Shown piece after piece: positions 26,218 to 35,546 of a DNA stretch of 43,800 nucleotides. Location: assembly GCA_937927575.1 (NCBI GenBank), contig CALBEE010000071.1, forward strand, positions 1 through 43,800. The letters are read 5' to 3'. The DNA comes from an uncultured Saprospiraceae bacterium. Lineage in GTDB: Bacteria; Bacteroidota; Bacteroidia; Chitinophagales; Saprospiraceae. The notes beneath the pieces are model-generated. The model was not told where the DNA came from. It did no database searches and saw nothing but the letters and a program-made list of their open reading frames with translations. The position numbers and the translations under genes were made by a program. Numbering within the stretch: position 1 is the stretch's first letter; the number at the start of each line of letters is the position of its first letter.

Positions 26218-26311
26218 AAAGATCTCATTGATACATTCTTTGTATTTCGAATCTTTGAGAAGCGCTTCTAACGTGATAGGATTTAGTAGTCGAATTCCCA
26301 ATCGTAATTTT

Positions 26312-26881
26312 TTATTCGTCCAATACTAAGTGTCCATGGATTTCTTCTTTATATGGAATGCCTAGTGCGTTATTCTCAAAAAATCTGGAATGTTTGTAAG
26401 GGCTTGATTTCTTAATGTTACTAATGACTTCAGTTCCGTCTTTGAGTTCTAAATGAAAAGAAACTGGATGGTGTTCTACAATTTCATGTTCAAGTAGCAT
26501 GTATCTGCATTTATAATAATCCATTCCCATTTCAACCATCTTTGAGAAAAAAGAAAAATTAGCAGGACGAATTACATCGAGAGGTTTAGATAATTTGAAG
26601 CATTTAATTTCTTCGGTATCTAAAAGCACCAAGAAATTATCATCTACATTATAGATATACATTCCCATACCTTTATGATAAAATTCTAAATTGGCTTTGT
26701 AAAATTTATTCTCTTCTTTTTGTTCGTCTACTTCTTTAAATCCGCTCAAATATCTTAAACTTCCAATTCCAATTCCTCCCTTTTTTACAGCTTGACGAAA
26801 TGTGGGTCGACCTCCATAGTCACGGTCAATAATTACTCCAGCTTTGATGCGAGAAGTTCGTTTGAGGTTGATGATTTGCAT
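26312..26881 (-). CDS. Protein of unknown function, co-transcribed with msrA
   Basis: A 189-residue protein I do not recognise. It is predicted soluble, with no signal peptide and mixed alpha/beta content. It opens QIINLKRTSRIKAGVIIDRD and has a Gly-rich GGIGIGSLRYL segment (about 35-45). A basic and aromatic centre (YHKGMGMYIYNVDDNFLVLLD) reads as a strand-loop-strand. It begins two bases after the msrA stop codon on the same strand, so it is almost certainly translated from the msrA message. A role in oxidative stress is therefore possible but not shown. Confidence 0.65.
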   Translation of the reverse strand: MQIINLKRTSRIKAGVIIDRDYGGRPTFRQAVKKGGIGIGSLRYLSGFKEVDEQKEENKFYKANLEFYHKGMGMYIYNVDDNFLVLLDTEEIKCFKLSKPLDVIRPANFSFFSKMVEMGMDYYKCRYMLLEHEIVEHHPVSFHLELKDGTEVISNIKKSSPYKHSRFFENNALGIPYKEEIHGHLVLDE

Positions 26882-26883
26882 GA

Positions 26884-27549
26884 CTAATGCTTCGAATCTT
26901 TTTTGAGTAATTCAGGGTGTTTCTTTTTGAATCTATTAAGCCTAGGCACAGATACTGCTCTTACATATCCTTGATTTGGGTTCCTTTCTTCAAAGTTCTG
27001 ATGATACTCTTCGGCATCATAAAATTTTGTCAATGGCTCTAATGTTGTGGTGATGGGTTTATTGTAAACCTCTTCTTTAGTAAGTTTAGCAATATAGGAC
27101 TCTGCCGCTACTTTTTCAATTTCGTCTTTGTAGAATATTGCTGATCTATATTGCCTTCCTCTATCTGGTCCTTGCTGATTGAGCGTAGTAGGATCTTGAG
27201 AATCGAAAAACACTACCAACAAAGTTTCATAGCTAACTTTTGCTGGATCATAATAGACTTCTACCGCTTCAGCATGATCGGTGATGCCTGCACTTACATC
27301 TTTATAGTTGGCTTGGGCTGCGCTTCCACCAGCATAACCAGAGATTGCTTCTTCTACACCTTCCACGGATTCGAATACTGCTTCTACACACCAGAAACAT
27401 CCGCTAGCAAAAACACTCTTGCTCAGTTTGCTGAGATCTTTGCTTTCTGTTTGGGTTGTAGAGGATTTTACTGAAGTTTCTGATTTTGGACTACAGTTAG
27501 TGAGCGTAGTACTAAAGGCAAATGCGAGTATATAAATGAGTTGTGTCAT
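26884..27549 (-). CDS. msrA: Peptide methionine sulfoxide reductase MsrA, probable lipoprotein
   Basis: A 221-residue enzyme that reduces methionine-S-sulfoxide. The family signature GCFWCVEAVFESVEGV has the nucleophile Cys51. SGYAGG, DHAEAVEVYYDP, FFDSQDPTTLNQQGPDRGRQYRSAIF and YHQNF follow in the usual order. The N-terminal 30 residues are a lipoprotein-like signal with Cys19 (TTLTNCS) and a Ser/Thr-rich linker, so this copy is probably periplasmic rather than cytoplasmic. No MsrB domain is fused. It is first in a two-gene unit with the unknown protein at 26312. Confidence 0.93.
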   Translation of the reverse strand: MTQLIYILAFAFSTTLTNCSPKSETSVKSSTTQTESKDLSKLSKSVFASGCFWCVEAVFESVEGVEEAISGYAGGSAAQANYKDVSAGITDHAEAVEVYYDPAKVSYETLLVVFFDSQDPTTLNQQGPDRGRQYRSAIFYKDEIEKVAAESYIAKLTKEEVYNKPITTTLEPLTKFYDAEEYHQNFEERNPNQGYVRAVSVPRLNRFKKKHPELLKKDSKH

Positions 27550-27609
27550 AATAGTTGTTTTATATTCTGTCTAACAGTCGAGCCTGGATTTTGATTGTAA
27601 TATTCCTTA

Positions 27610-27819
27610 TTAGTCGTTTGAAAGGTCGGCCTTCGACAAATACATTATAATTATTCCTAAAAACATACCTACGATTCGGATAGTTATAGATCCAAAGGAA
27701 CCGATGCTATTTAGAAATTTTAGGATAGTCAAATTTACTCCAACTAAGGCCAAGATAAATGAAAGGGCACAGACTCCAAAGAGTAATGCACCAATGAGTG
27801 TCCAATAAGATCTTTTCAT
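27610..27819 (-). CDS. Small two-helix membrane protein, unknown function
   Basis: A 69-residue protein with two membrane helices (about 6-28 and 40-62), short basic N-terminus MKRSYW, and C-terminal KADLSND. I do not recognise the family. Support for it being real: an exact -7 element (TACCTTTG) sits at a sensible distance upstream, and the hydrophobic pattern is regular. Confidence 0.5.
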   Translation of the reverse strand: MKRSYWTLIGALLFGVCALSFILALVGVNLTILKFLNSIGSFGSITIRIVGMFLGIIIMYLSKADLSND

Positions 27820-27844
27820 TTTCTAATAAGGTTTATTCCGTCAA

Positions 27845-27852
27845 CAAAGGTA
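27845..27852 (-). promoter_or_regulatory. Candidate -7 element for the small membrane protein
   Basis: Minus-strand TACCTTTG matches TAnnTTTG and would start transcription about 20 bases before the ATG at 27819. A -33 match is not clear. Confidence 0.35.
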
Positions 27853-27930
27853 ATTTAGTTAAGACAAAGCCGGAGGATAAATTGTTTGAAAGGTGTCATA
27901 AGTTCCTTTCGTATATGATTTAGTTCAGTA

Positions 27931-28614
27931 TCAAAACATATCAATCAACTCTTTGACACTTTTTACTTCATATGTAGGTTGGAGATCTTCGGCAGATTTG
28001 GACGAAGGATTAAGCCAGACACAGTCTAATCCATAATTGATGGCTCCTTTAATATCGGAGTTAAGACTGTCACCTATTACGATGGCCTTACTTAAATCAG
28101 CATCACCCATCTCTTTGATTACGTGATCAAAATATCCTTTTTGTGGTTTAGCATGTCCAATCTCATCAGAGACTACTATGACATCAAAATAATCATAAAT
28201 CTTTGCAGCTCTAAGTCTTGGCCGCTGGACTTCTTTCAATCCATTTGTAATAAGACCTAGCTTATATTTGGGTTTTACATGATTGAGAAGGTCATAAGCA
28301 TGATCCATCATATCTGGGTGCTTAATGAGATGTTCAAGATAGGCCCTGTTAGCGTCTTTTGGATCTGATTTAGTATGACCTACAGCATCGAAGTACAACT
28401 GAAATCTTTTGGGCCTTAATGTCAAAGCATCGATAGTACCACTTTCAAATTCTGACCAAACGATATGATTATGGATATTATATTCTTTATAATCAATTTC
28501 CTTTTCGTGTAAACCTAACTCTTGCATGCTTCCATGAAAAGCCGAATGGGAGGCACTGTGAAAATTCATCAGAGTGTTATCATTGTCAAATAGGAGCCAT
28601 TCATATTTTTTCAT
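27931..28614 (-). CDS. HAD hydrolase, YjjG family (probable pyrimidine nucleotidase)
   Basis: A 227-residue cytoplasmic haloacid dehalogenase-type phosphatase. Motif I is FDNDNTLMNF with Asp10 and Asp12. Motif II is GLITNGLKEVQRPRLRAAKI, the Lys is in HAKPQKGYFDHV, and motif IV is AIVIGDSLNSDIKGAINYG. This sequence order and the N-terminal KYEWLLFD match YjjG, a nucleotidase acting on noncanonical pyrimidine nucleotides. Motif I is DNDNTL where the usual form is DLDNTL, a conservative change. Eight bases separate it from the DoxX gene upstream, suggesting an operon. Confidence 0.88.
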   Translation of the reverse strand: MKKYEWLLFDNDNTLMNFHSASHSAFHGSMQELGLHEKEIDYKEYNIHNHIVWSEFESGTIDALTLRPKRFQLYFDAVGHTKSDPKDANRAYLEHLIKHPDMMDHAYDLLNHVKPKYKLGLITNGLKEVQRPRLRAAKIYDYFDVIVVSDEIGHAKPQKGYFDHVIKEMGDADLSKAIVIGDSLNSDIKGAINYGLDCVWLNPSSKSAEDLQPTYEVKSVKELIDMF

Positions 28615-28622
28615 GCATACTG

Positions 28623-29081
28623 TTATTTAGGCAGTCTTAGTCTATGAATAAGCCTTTTTACGCTATACTTACCTGAGCCATGTGCCAATAATAGCAAAAG
28701 GCCACCAGCTACTGCCATATTGGTAATGAATCTTAAAAATGTAAGTTGTTCTGTATCTGGCGGATCATTCCAAAACGAATATACGATAAGGGTAAAGGGT
28801 AACCAGTATAATAAACATAGCGTTGCACCCACTCGTGCGAAGTAGCCGATCATCATTAATACAGATCCTACGACGAGCCCAAAAATGGCTATGCTAAGCC
28901 ATATTTTAGGCCAAAAGGTAACACCATATGCTTGCATAGTTTCTACGGTTTTATCGTAGAACAAGATAGAGTCGATCGCCTCAAAAATGAATATTATAGA
29001 GAGGCATATTCGGCCAAGTAAGTCGGCAATGTCTTTCATAGGTAGGTTGATCGATTTTTTGTAAAACTTATGGGCTAACAA
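28623..29081 (-). CDS. DoxX-like membrane protein
   Basis: A 152-residue inner-membrane protein with four membrane helices: DLLGRICLSIIFIFEAIDSI, IWLSIAIFGLVVGSVLMMIGYF, ATLCLLYWLPFTLIVYSFW, and FITNMAVAGGLLLLLAHGSG. The pattern is typical of the DoxX family. Homologues are loosely linked to thiol or sulfur redox, but no reaction can be stated here. Met15 (MKDIADLLGR) is an equally good or better start, since helix 1 begins just after it. It lies between the COG2509 enzyme and the YjjG gene, all in one direction with gaps below 30 bases. Confidence 0.8.
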   Translation of the reverse strand: MLAHKFYKKSINLPMKDIADLLGRICLSIIFIFEAIDSILFYDKTVETMQAYGVTFWPKIWLSIAIFGLVVGSVLMMIGYFARVGATLCLLYWLPFTLIVYSFWNDPPDTEQLTFLRFITNMAVAGGLLLLLAHGSGKYSVKRLIHRLRLPK

Positions 29082-29108
29082 ATGTAATTAAAATGGTGCA
29101 TCTCGATG

Positions 29109-30749
29109 CTAGACTTCGGCCGATAGTTGTTCTAATACTTTTCGCACTACATTGCGACCATCTATGGCAGCGCTTAATATACCGCCGGCATATCCTGCGC
29201 CTTCACCACAAGGGAATAGGCCTTTTACGTCTGGATGTTGGTAGGTTTCTTTATCTCTAGGGATCCTTATAGGTGATGAAGTTCTGCTTTCAGTGCCTAC
29301 TATATTGGCTTCATTGGTGAGATAGCCTTTCATTTTTTGATCGATTTGTATCAATCCTAGCCGTAATCTTTTATAGACGAACTCAGGAAGTAGTTCGTGC
29401 ATGGGTGCAGACCAAAGTCCCGGAATATAGCTTGTATCATTGAGGGTGGGAGAGGTGACTCCATTGACAAAGTCTAAAGCTCGCTGTGCCGGTGCTTTTT
29501 GACTACCATCTCCTGCTTTAAATAAGGCTTGCTCTACATCTTTCTGAAAATCGAGTGCGGCATATAATCCTGTATAACCATGCTTAGCCAATTCAGTAAT
29601 ACTGATACTTGTAACAAATCCACTATTGGAAAACGGACTATCTCTCCTGCTAAGACTCATACCATTCACTACTAGTTCGCCAGGTGCAGTGGCGGCAGGG
29701 ACGATGAGACCTCCCGGACACATACAAAATGAGAATACGCCATTATCATCTACTTGAGTAGCCACTCTGTATGCCGCGGCAGGTAGATTGTCTTCCCTAA
29801 TTTCTTGATTATATTGTTTCTGATCTATGAAGCTTTGTTTATGTTCAATGCGAACACCCAAGGCAAAATCTTTTGCCTCCATGGCTACTCCTTTGGACTC
29901 GAGTAGGGTAAAAATATCTCTAGCCGAGTGTCCAGTAGCAAGAACAACAGCAGAGGTAGAGATCACTTCTTGATTTTGACATTTTACCCCAGTTACTCTC
30001 TGCTCTTGGATCATAATATCTGTAACAAAATGATCAAAACGAACTTCTCCACCATATTGCTCAATAGTCTCACGCATAGCGGAGATGATCTTAGGTAGTT
30101 TATTAGATCCGATGTGTGGATGCGCATCTATAAGTATGTCTTTAGCAGCACCGTGGGCCACAAGTAGCTCGAGTATCTCTTGAATATTTCCTCTTTTATG
30201 ACTTCTAGTGTATAGCTTGCCATCAGAATAAGTGCCAGCTCCACCTTCACCAAAGCAATAATTACTGTGCGGGTTCACTTCTCCAAATTGCTGTATGGCC
30301 CTTAAGTCTCTTCTTCGCTGCTGTACGGCTTTTCCTCGTTCTAGTATGATTGGCTTAAGTCCTAGTTGAATGGCCTCTATTCCTGCGAAATAGCCAGCAG
30401 GACCTGCACCTATGATGATTACTTCAGGGCGATTCTGAACATGCTGTAAAGCGCTCAATGAGTCATTGGAAGCAGGCATACGTTCTTCTATATAAGCATC
30501 TATTCTCAATCGATACACTGGACGTCTTCCTCTGGCATCTATCGACCGTCTCACGATTTGCCAATCCCAAATATCTTCGCTAGCTATTTTGAGTTTGGAA
30601 GATAATCGCTTAAGAATAAACGAGGCATCATCTATTTGATCAGGATTGACTGCTATTTCTATCTGCTTTTTCACTATCTGCGAAGGTAATGGATTTTGCG
30701 GATTGTAATACCTGAAAATATAGGCATAATGGCTTTGATCAAAATTCAT
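29109..30749 (-). CDS. FAD-dependent oxidoreductase (COG2509 family)
   Basis: A 546-residue flavoprotein. An N-terminal domain of about 105 residues (with the family's ARGRRPVYRLRIDAY) precedes the FAD-binding motif VIIIGAGPAGYFAG (GAGPAG at 114-119). The usual segments ILERGKAVQQRRRDLR, CFGEGGAGTYSDGKLYTR, VVLATGHSARDIF, FSFCMCPGG, and the closing GLFPCGEGAGYAGGILSAAIDG follow. This is the conserved family of uncharacterised FAD dehydrogenases, found widely in bacteria; its substrate is not established. It is the first gene of a cluster with the DoxX and YjjG genes. Confidence 0.9.
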   Translation of the reverse strand: MNFDQSHYAYIFRYYNPQNPLPSQIVKKQIEIAVNPDQIDDASFILKRLSSKLKIASEDIWDWQIVRRSIDARGRRPVYRLRIDAYIEERMPASNDSLSALQHVQNRPEVIIIGAGPAGYFAGIEAIQLGLKPIILERGKAVQQRRRDLRAIQQFGEVNPHSNYCFGEGGAGTYSDGKLYTRSHKRGNIQEILELLVAHGAAKDILIDAHPHIGSNKLPKIISAMRETIEQYGGEVRFDHFVTDIMIQEQRVTGVKCQNQEVISTSAVVLATGHSARDIFTLLESKGVAMEAKDFALGVRIEHKQSFIDQKQYNQEIREDNLPAAAYRVATQVDDNGVFSFCMCPGGLIVPAATAPGELVVNGMSLSRRDSPFSNSGFVTSISITELAKHGYTGLYAALDFQKDVEQALFKAGDGSQKAPAQRALDFVNGVTSPTLNDTSYIPGLWSAPMHELLPEFVYKRLRLGLIQIDQKMKGYLTNEANIVGTESRTSSPIRIPRDKETYQHPDVKGLFPCGEGAGYAGGILSAAIDGRNVVRKVLEQLSAEV

Positions 30750-30961
30750 TTGTTATTAATTGACAAAATGAGAATAAGCCATGGACAAGCTGACATTTGA
30801 GTAGCAAACAGTATCTTAGATCTTGGAATGAACTAGGAAAGGATAAATACTAGTAAGTGTTGATTTGGTCTGTTTGTAAATCGCATTTTTGACGACAGCG
30901 CATTGAGTAGAACACTATCGTTTAAATCAGAAATAGATTAGCATTATATTTAATTTAGAAA

Positions 30962-31336
30962 ATGGAAATCTTAATACCAATTGTAATTTATGTCTTGCTA
31001 CCAATAATTGGGATTATATTTTTTATTTACACTAATAATAAATTGAAATCAAATAAGCAAAGAGAACTCTTCACGTTCAAGTTGTTTATTTTATTCGGAT
31101 GTTTCGGTGGCTTACTTTTGCTTTTATTAACTACTTTATTTTGGAAATGGTCTGGAATGGCAAGTATAGGAAGTATCTTGTTATTTACTATTGCTCCTAT
31201 ATTTATGTTTGGAATTGGTTACGATTCATATAAAAAGAAAGATGACGTTTCGGAAAAAATACTATTTCAATCATCATTTTTATATATGATTATGCTCATG
31301 CTGATAATAGTAGCAGTCTTTATAATTGATAAATAA
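30962..31336 (+). CDS. Small four-helix membrane protein, unknown
   Basis: A 124-residue hydrophobic protein with four predicted membrane helices (about 3-24, 36-60, 68-90 and 100-122). Short charged loops include NNKLKSNKQ and DSYKKKDDVSEK. No known family comes to mind. The base composition is more AT-rich than in neighbours. It lies about 100 bases upstream of the alpha/beta hydrolase gene and is in the same direction. Confidence 0.5.
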   Translation: MEILIPIVIYVLLPIIGIIFFIYTNNKLKSNKQRELFTFKLFILFGCFGGLLLLLLTTLFWKWSGMASIGSILLFTIAPIFMFGIGYDSYKKKDDVSEKILFQSSFLYMIMLMLIIVAVFIIDK

Positions 31337-31439
31337 AATGCCGGTATTTAAATCTGATGGGTATTGAAAAATATAGCATTCTAGGTTTGTCTAGCGAAAT
31401 GGAATTAATGGAACAAAAACAAAATAAATAATTCTAGTA

Positions 31440-32351
31440 ATGAGACTATCTTTTTTATTAATAATCTCTTTTACATTTAGTTGTGTCGCTACTCGTGCAT
31501 CAATGGATTTAAAATTGGAACAAATTATTGCTTCCAAAAAAGACTCTATAGATAGAGAACATGTGACTTTTGATAGTGAAGGAGTAAAACTTGCTGGCAC
31601 CGTATTCTTGCCTCAAAATTATTTTGCTGCAGTTGTGATAGTTCACGGTTCGGATCAAGTACCTCGCATGACTAAATTTGCGAATATATTGGCTAGGAAT
31701 AGTATTGCGGTTTTGACCTATGATAAACGAGGAGTAGGTGAATCAGAAGGCATATATGCTGGTCCTGAAGTAGGTACTAATAATATTGATACAAGTAATT
31801 TGATTCTTTTGGCCAATGATGCTAATGCTGCTTTGGAGTTCTTAAAAAGACAAGTTGCGGACGTGCCAGTTGGTCTTATTGGTGCTAGTCAAGCTGGGTG
31901 GATTATGCCGATTGCAGCAAGTCAAAATGATAGGGTAGACTTTATGGTTTTATTCAGCAGTCCATTAATATCCACTTTGGAGCAGCTCAGATTTCAGTTT
32001 TATACTGATGGTAATAAGGAATTTTGGGATACACATACAGAAGCAGATGCTAGATATCATATATTCAATGATTCTGATAGATATAAGTTTGTTGATAATG
32101 ATCCTAAAGTCGTCCTAGATCAATTATCAATTCCAGGATTATGGTTGTTTGGTGAGAAGGATATTCAAATACCTGTTAAGCTATGTATAGATTATTTAAA
32201 CGAATTTAAAGTTCGAGGTAAGTCCTTTGAATATGTGCTCTTTCCGTCGCTAGGCCATAATACTAGCTTTACAGATACTAATGTCCCTCTTGATATCGCC
32301 ATCCAATGGATCAAAGGTAAATCTAGACTTCTTCATACTATTGATGAGTAG
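31440..32351 (+). CDS. Alpha/beta hydrolase with lipoprotein-like signal
   Basis: A 303-residue hydrolase. The N-terminus has a hydrophobic segment with FTFSC (Cys15), so it may be an envelope lipoprotein. The fold shows VVIVHGSDQVP (oxyanion loop), TYDKRGVGESEG, nucleophile Ser150 (IGASQAGWI), Asp241 (FGEKDIQIP) and His273 (SLGHNTSF). It is of the dienelactone hydrolase/serine-aminopeptidase type; substrate unknown. Confidence 0.82.
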   Translation: MRLSFLLIISFTFSCVATRASMDLKLEQIIASKKDSIDREHVTFDSEGVKLAGTVFLPQNYFAAVVIVHGSDQVPRMTKFANILARNSIAVLTYDKRGVGESEGIYAGPEVGTNNIDTSNLILLANDANAALEFLKRQVADVPVGLIGASQAGWIMPIAASQNDRVDFMVLFSSPLISTLEQLRFQFYTDGNKEFWDTHTEADARYHIFNDSDRYKFVDNDPKVVLDQLSIPGLWLFGEKDIQIPVKLCIDYLNEFKVRGKSFEYVLFPSLGHNTSFTDTNVPLDIAIQWIKGKSRLLHTIDE

Positions 32352-32631
32352 AAGATTTTTATGAGTTTTTCTCTTAATGTTAATTTGAATGTAAGTCTGG
32401 CCATACAGAACAAATTAAATAAACTGCTCTACGAATTTTTGAAATGCAACTTATTTCAAAAATATGATTGGTTGATGAAGATGTAAGAATATAAGTTGTT
32501 TAGAGCAATATATTATCTTATGTCTAATTACGTAAAGGTAAGGTCATAAATGTTCTTTTATTTCTTGATTCTTGATATCCATGTTTATATTGTGGTAAGT
32601 ATTGTAGCTGTACCCCAAAAAAATATGTGCC

Positions 32632-34122
32632 ATGATAGAAGCTAAACAGACTAATTTTCTGTACAATCTTATCTATAAAATGAATGGCTCTGAAAAGAGA
32701 TATTTTAAGATAGCGAGCCAACAACATACCATCGGAAAAGGTAATAATTATCTCAAGTTATTTGATTTGATTATTCAACATCAAAAGAAAGGGTGGTCTG
32801 GTGAAAAATCCCTTAAGTCAGATTTTGTGGCAAAGTATGGTAAACTCCGATTTGACCTGTACAAGGCTAATTTATACAAGAAATTGTTGTCGTGCTTGGA
32901 GTCTTTTCACAAAGCCAATAATATAGAGGTAAATCTACGATCAATACTTAATCAGGCGCATATCCTTTTGCAAAAAGGGCTTTCTCATCAAGCACTTTCG
33001 ATACTTAAGAAGGCTAAGGGCATTTGCCAAGAGCACGAAAAATGGTATTTGCTTTTGGAAATCATAGAGATGCAAAGACATGTGCTTTACTCTATTCAGA
33101 ATCCATCGCTTGACAATTCGGAAGAAGAATCAATTCTGGGAAAAGCACTTTCAGTAAGTAGTCATCGCACTGTTCAGAGTAAGTTATGGAAGACTTATCT
33201 TAAAAACGGACTTCCAACTGATGATAAAACAATCAACACATATCGAAAATTGAGAAATGATCTAGAGGAGATTACTCCTAAAGATGCTAACACTACTATT
33301 GAAATAGATATGATTCGTCTGTATTGTAATCAATTTATCTCTGGTATGGAAGGAGATATTTTGGCGACTTATAGTTATGGTTCGACATTGATAAAGCTGA
33401 TGGATGATAACCCCATTTATATGGCTGATAAAGCTGAGTTGAATATTCGTTGTCTTATCAATTTGCAATATGCTCAGATTAGATTAAACAAGGTAGAAGA
33501 GGTGAAGCGCAATAGATTAAAATGTCGCTCAATATTTGAGAAATTTGCATTGGCACCATCATTCCAATTTGCAATAAATACATCTTTGTATGTGAATGAA
33601 TATGATATGGCTTTCAAAAATGGTCATCTTGAATCTCTTGAACACATTATACAGTCTTTCGATAATTACTTTTCTACGAATAAGTTTTATACAAATCCTT
33701 CAACAAGCCTTTTGTATTACTGGCAAAAATCTATTCATCATTTTGTTTTAGAAAATTATCAAGAGTCGTTAGATTATAATTATAATATCATTAATCAAAA
33801 ACTTCCCTTTAGATTTGATATCCAGTCTTTAGCTAGAATAATGAATTTAATTATCTATTTTGAATTGGGTGAAGAGCGATTGCTTAATTCATTTGTGGTA
33901 AATACCTATAGATACCTTAAGAGGAGAGAAAGGTTGCTGCCGATAGAATTATTTTTGATTGGTTTTGTAAAGAAAGTCTTGACCAAGAATACACTATTAA
34001 TTGATAGGAAAAAATTGTTTAAGTCTTTTAAAGCTCAACTAACGAATCTCAAAGGTGGTGATGATAGTCATGAATCCTTACTTCTTATGTATATAGAATA
34101 TTGGCTAAATAAAAAACAATGA
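32632..34122 (+). CDS. Helical TPR-like protein, unknown function
   Basis: A 496-residue, almost fully helical cytoplasmic protein with no signal or membrane helix. It opens with a MNGSEKRYFKIAS segment; similar openings are seen in a group of Bacteroidota proteins that I cannot name further. About 90 residues on, helix pairs spaced like tetratricopeptide repeats begin (HILLQKGLSHQALSILKKAKGICQEH) and continue irregularly to the end (YQESLDYNYNIINQKLPF, ELGEERLLNSFV). A scaffold or interaction role is likely. There are no catalytic residues to see. Confidence 0.6.
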   Translation: MIEAKQTNFLYNLIYKMNGSEKRYFKIASQQHTIGKGNNYLKLFDLIIQHQKKGWSGEKSLKSDFVAKYGKLRFDLYKANLYKKLLSCLESFHKANNIEVNLRSILNQAHILLQKGLSHQALSILKKAKGICQEHEKWYLLLEIIEMQRHVLYSIQNPSLDNSEEESILGKALSVSSHRTVQSKLWKTYLKNGLPTDDKTINTYRKLRNDLEEITPKDANTTIEIDMIRLYCNQFISGMEGDILATYSYGSTLIKLMDDNPIYMADKAELNIRCLINLQYAQIRLNKVEEVKRNRLKCRSIFEKFALAPSFQFAINTSLYVNEYDMAFKNGHLESLEHIIQSFDNYFSTNKFYTNPSTSLLYYWQKSIHHFVLENYQESLDYNYNIINQKLPFRFDIQSLARIMNLIIYFELGEERLLNSFVVNTYRYLKRRERLLPIELFLIGFVKKVLTKNTLLIDRKKLFKSFKAQLTNLKGGDDSHESLLLMYIEYWLNKKQ

Positions 34123-34400
34123 TACCATGTCTCTAAATATTTGATAGAAAAGAGATCGTCTTAATTTAGATGATATGGTCCCTTTATTTATTATTTATTG
34201 TCACTGATAGGCCTAAATGCTTTTTTGCTTGGACTATATTTTTGACATTTATGGACAGCTGTAATGCTATCAGTGATTATGTTGCAATGGTATATTTAAT
34301 TCCCTTTTCCTCATTTTCTATGATTACCATTCTTTTATTCCATTATTTGATATTTATAAAATAAATAAATATTTTGGTTGTTTATGTTTAATATAGTGGA

Positions 34401-34982
34401 TTGCATATGAAATGGATATTTGGAATATTAATAATGATTAGTCATTCAGTGTTAAATGGACAAGGTACATTAGTAAATCCAGATGAATCAGCTTTTTTCG
34501 TGGGTTATACCACGTCTAAGTTAAATTCTACTAATCGCTTTTTACCTGATAGAATTCATGGAGGTTATCTTGGATTCGTTGTGCAAAGAAGGTTTCAATT
34601 CGAATTAGAAGCCAGTACAATAGGTGATACTAAAATACTAGGTATCGGTCTTTCCACGTTTCTCAATTTAGGCGAAGGTATTGGTTTGCAGCCCACGTAT
34701 GCATTTGGAAGAGTTGGTGAAGAATCTGTGAATGCTTTTGGTGGCACTATATTTTTGGACTCTAGTAATAGTGGTTTTAAACTCATACCCAGAGTTGGAT
34801 ACGTAAGAACTACAGAAGGTGATTCTAATTTTAGTATAGGCGCGGATTTACTATTAGGCCAGAAGTACCCTGGATTGACCTCTGGAGTAAGACTTATTAT
34901 CGATGGAAGCGACTCTACAGTCTTTGGATTTTCCGTCGGATTATTATTTAACGCCAAGAAAAATCCTAAAAGTCTCAATTAG
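34401..34982 (+). CDS. Exported small beta-barrel-like protein
   Basis: A 193-residue protein with a signal peptide (ending VLNGQ). Alternating Gly/aromatic strands follow (GGYLGFVVQRRFQFELEAS, GIGLSTFLNLG, FKLIPRVGYVRTT, FSIGADLLLG, VFGFSVGLLFN), in the style of eight-stranded outer-membrane proteins. The start could be Met3 (34407). There is no close family match by eye. It precedes two lipoprotein genes on the same strand. Confidence 0.6.
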   Translation: MHMKWIFGILIMISHSVLNGQGTLVNPDESAFFVGYTTSKLNSTNRFLPDRIHGGYLGFVVQRRFQFELEASTIGDTKILGIGLSTFLNLGEGIGLQPTYAFGRVGEESVNAFGGTIFLDSSNSGFKLIPRVGYVRTTEGDSNFSIGADLLLGQKYPGLTSGVRLIIDGSDSTVFGFSVGLLFNAKKNPKSLN

Positions 34983-35098
34983 TACTTTACTTCAAATGTT
35001 TCTTAGGTCTTTTAGAAGTTGTTGAATTTCTTTCATGATTCAGCCAACCCTTCACTTTTTGTAGTAGTCTTTAGTAATAGAACCAAATATTATAAGCT

Positions 35099-35539
35099 AT
35101 GAAGTATCTTTCGTTTTTCTTGTTGATTATCTGCTCGATCTTTGTCATTAGTTGCGATAAAGACGAAGTAATGGATAACGAAAGCATTAATAGCGGACTA
35201 GTCGGAACTTGGAATCTTGAAAGTTCGTCAGGTGGGTTTGCAGGTATCAGTTGCCAATATCAAATAGGGGAAGTTGTATTAGTCTTTGATGAAGAGGATA
35301 ATCTTATCGTAAGTAATAATGTCGTCAATACTTCGGCGACCTGTGGAGGACAAGAAATAGGTATATCTATTGAAACGCACAAATATGGAGTGCTGACTAG
35401 TAATGATAAGAAATTTTTGCTGGTTGATGATGCAGAAGTTGGTGAAATTGAGATACAAACAAACATGTTTACGCTTGATCAAAATAGTTATTCTCAAGGA
35501 TCTGGTGCGGATGGATTTATATCAATGTTTGTAAAATAA
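35099..35539 (+). CDS. Lipoprotein (first of tandem pair)
   Basis: A 146-residue lipoprotein with lipobox FVISC (Cys19) then Asp-Lys-Asp-Glu. The mature part is short and beta-rich: LVGTWNLESSSGGFAG, CQYQIGEVVLVFDEEDNLIVS, then KFLLVDDAEVGEIEI and ADGFISMFVK. This recalls a lipocalin-like shape. It is similar in order to the next gene, so the two are probably paralogs. The function is unknown. Confidence 0.7.
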   Translation: MKYLSFFLLIICSIFVISCDKDEVMDNESINSGLVGTWNLESSSGGFAGISCQYQIGEVVLVFDEEDNLIVSNNVVNTSATCGGQEIGISIETHKYGVLTSNDKKFLLVDDAEVGEIEIQTNMFTLDQNSYSQGSGADGFISMFVK

Positions 35540-35546
35540 TGGTATC

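Noticed and set aside
32361-32486. 41-codon ORF after the alpha/beta hydrolase gene
   Set aside because: Short, low complexity, no upstream signals or recognisable motif; likely chance.
34170-34364. 64-codon hydrophobic ORF on the plus strand
   Set aside because: It lies in an AT-rich gap with no promoter or ribosome site, has biased hydrophobic composition from AT content and no protein-like pattern.
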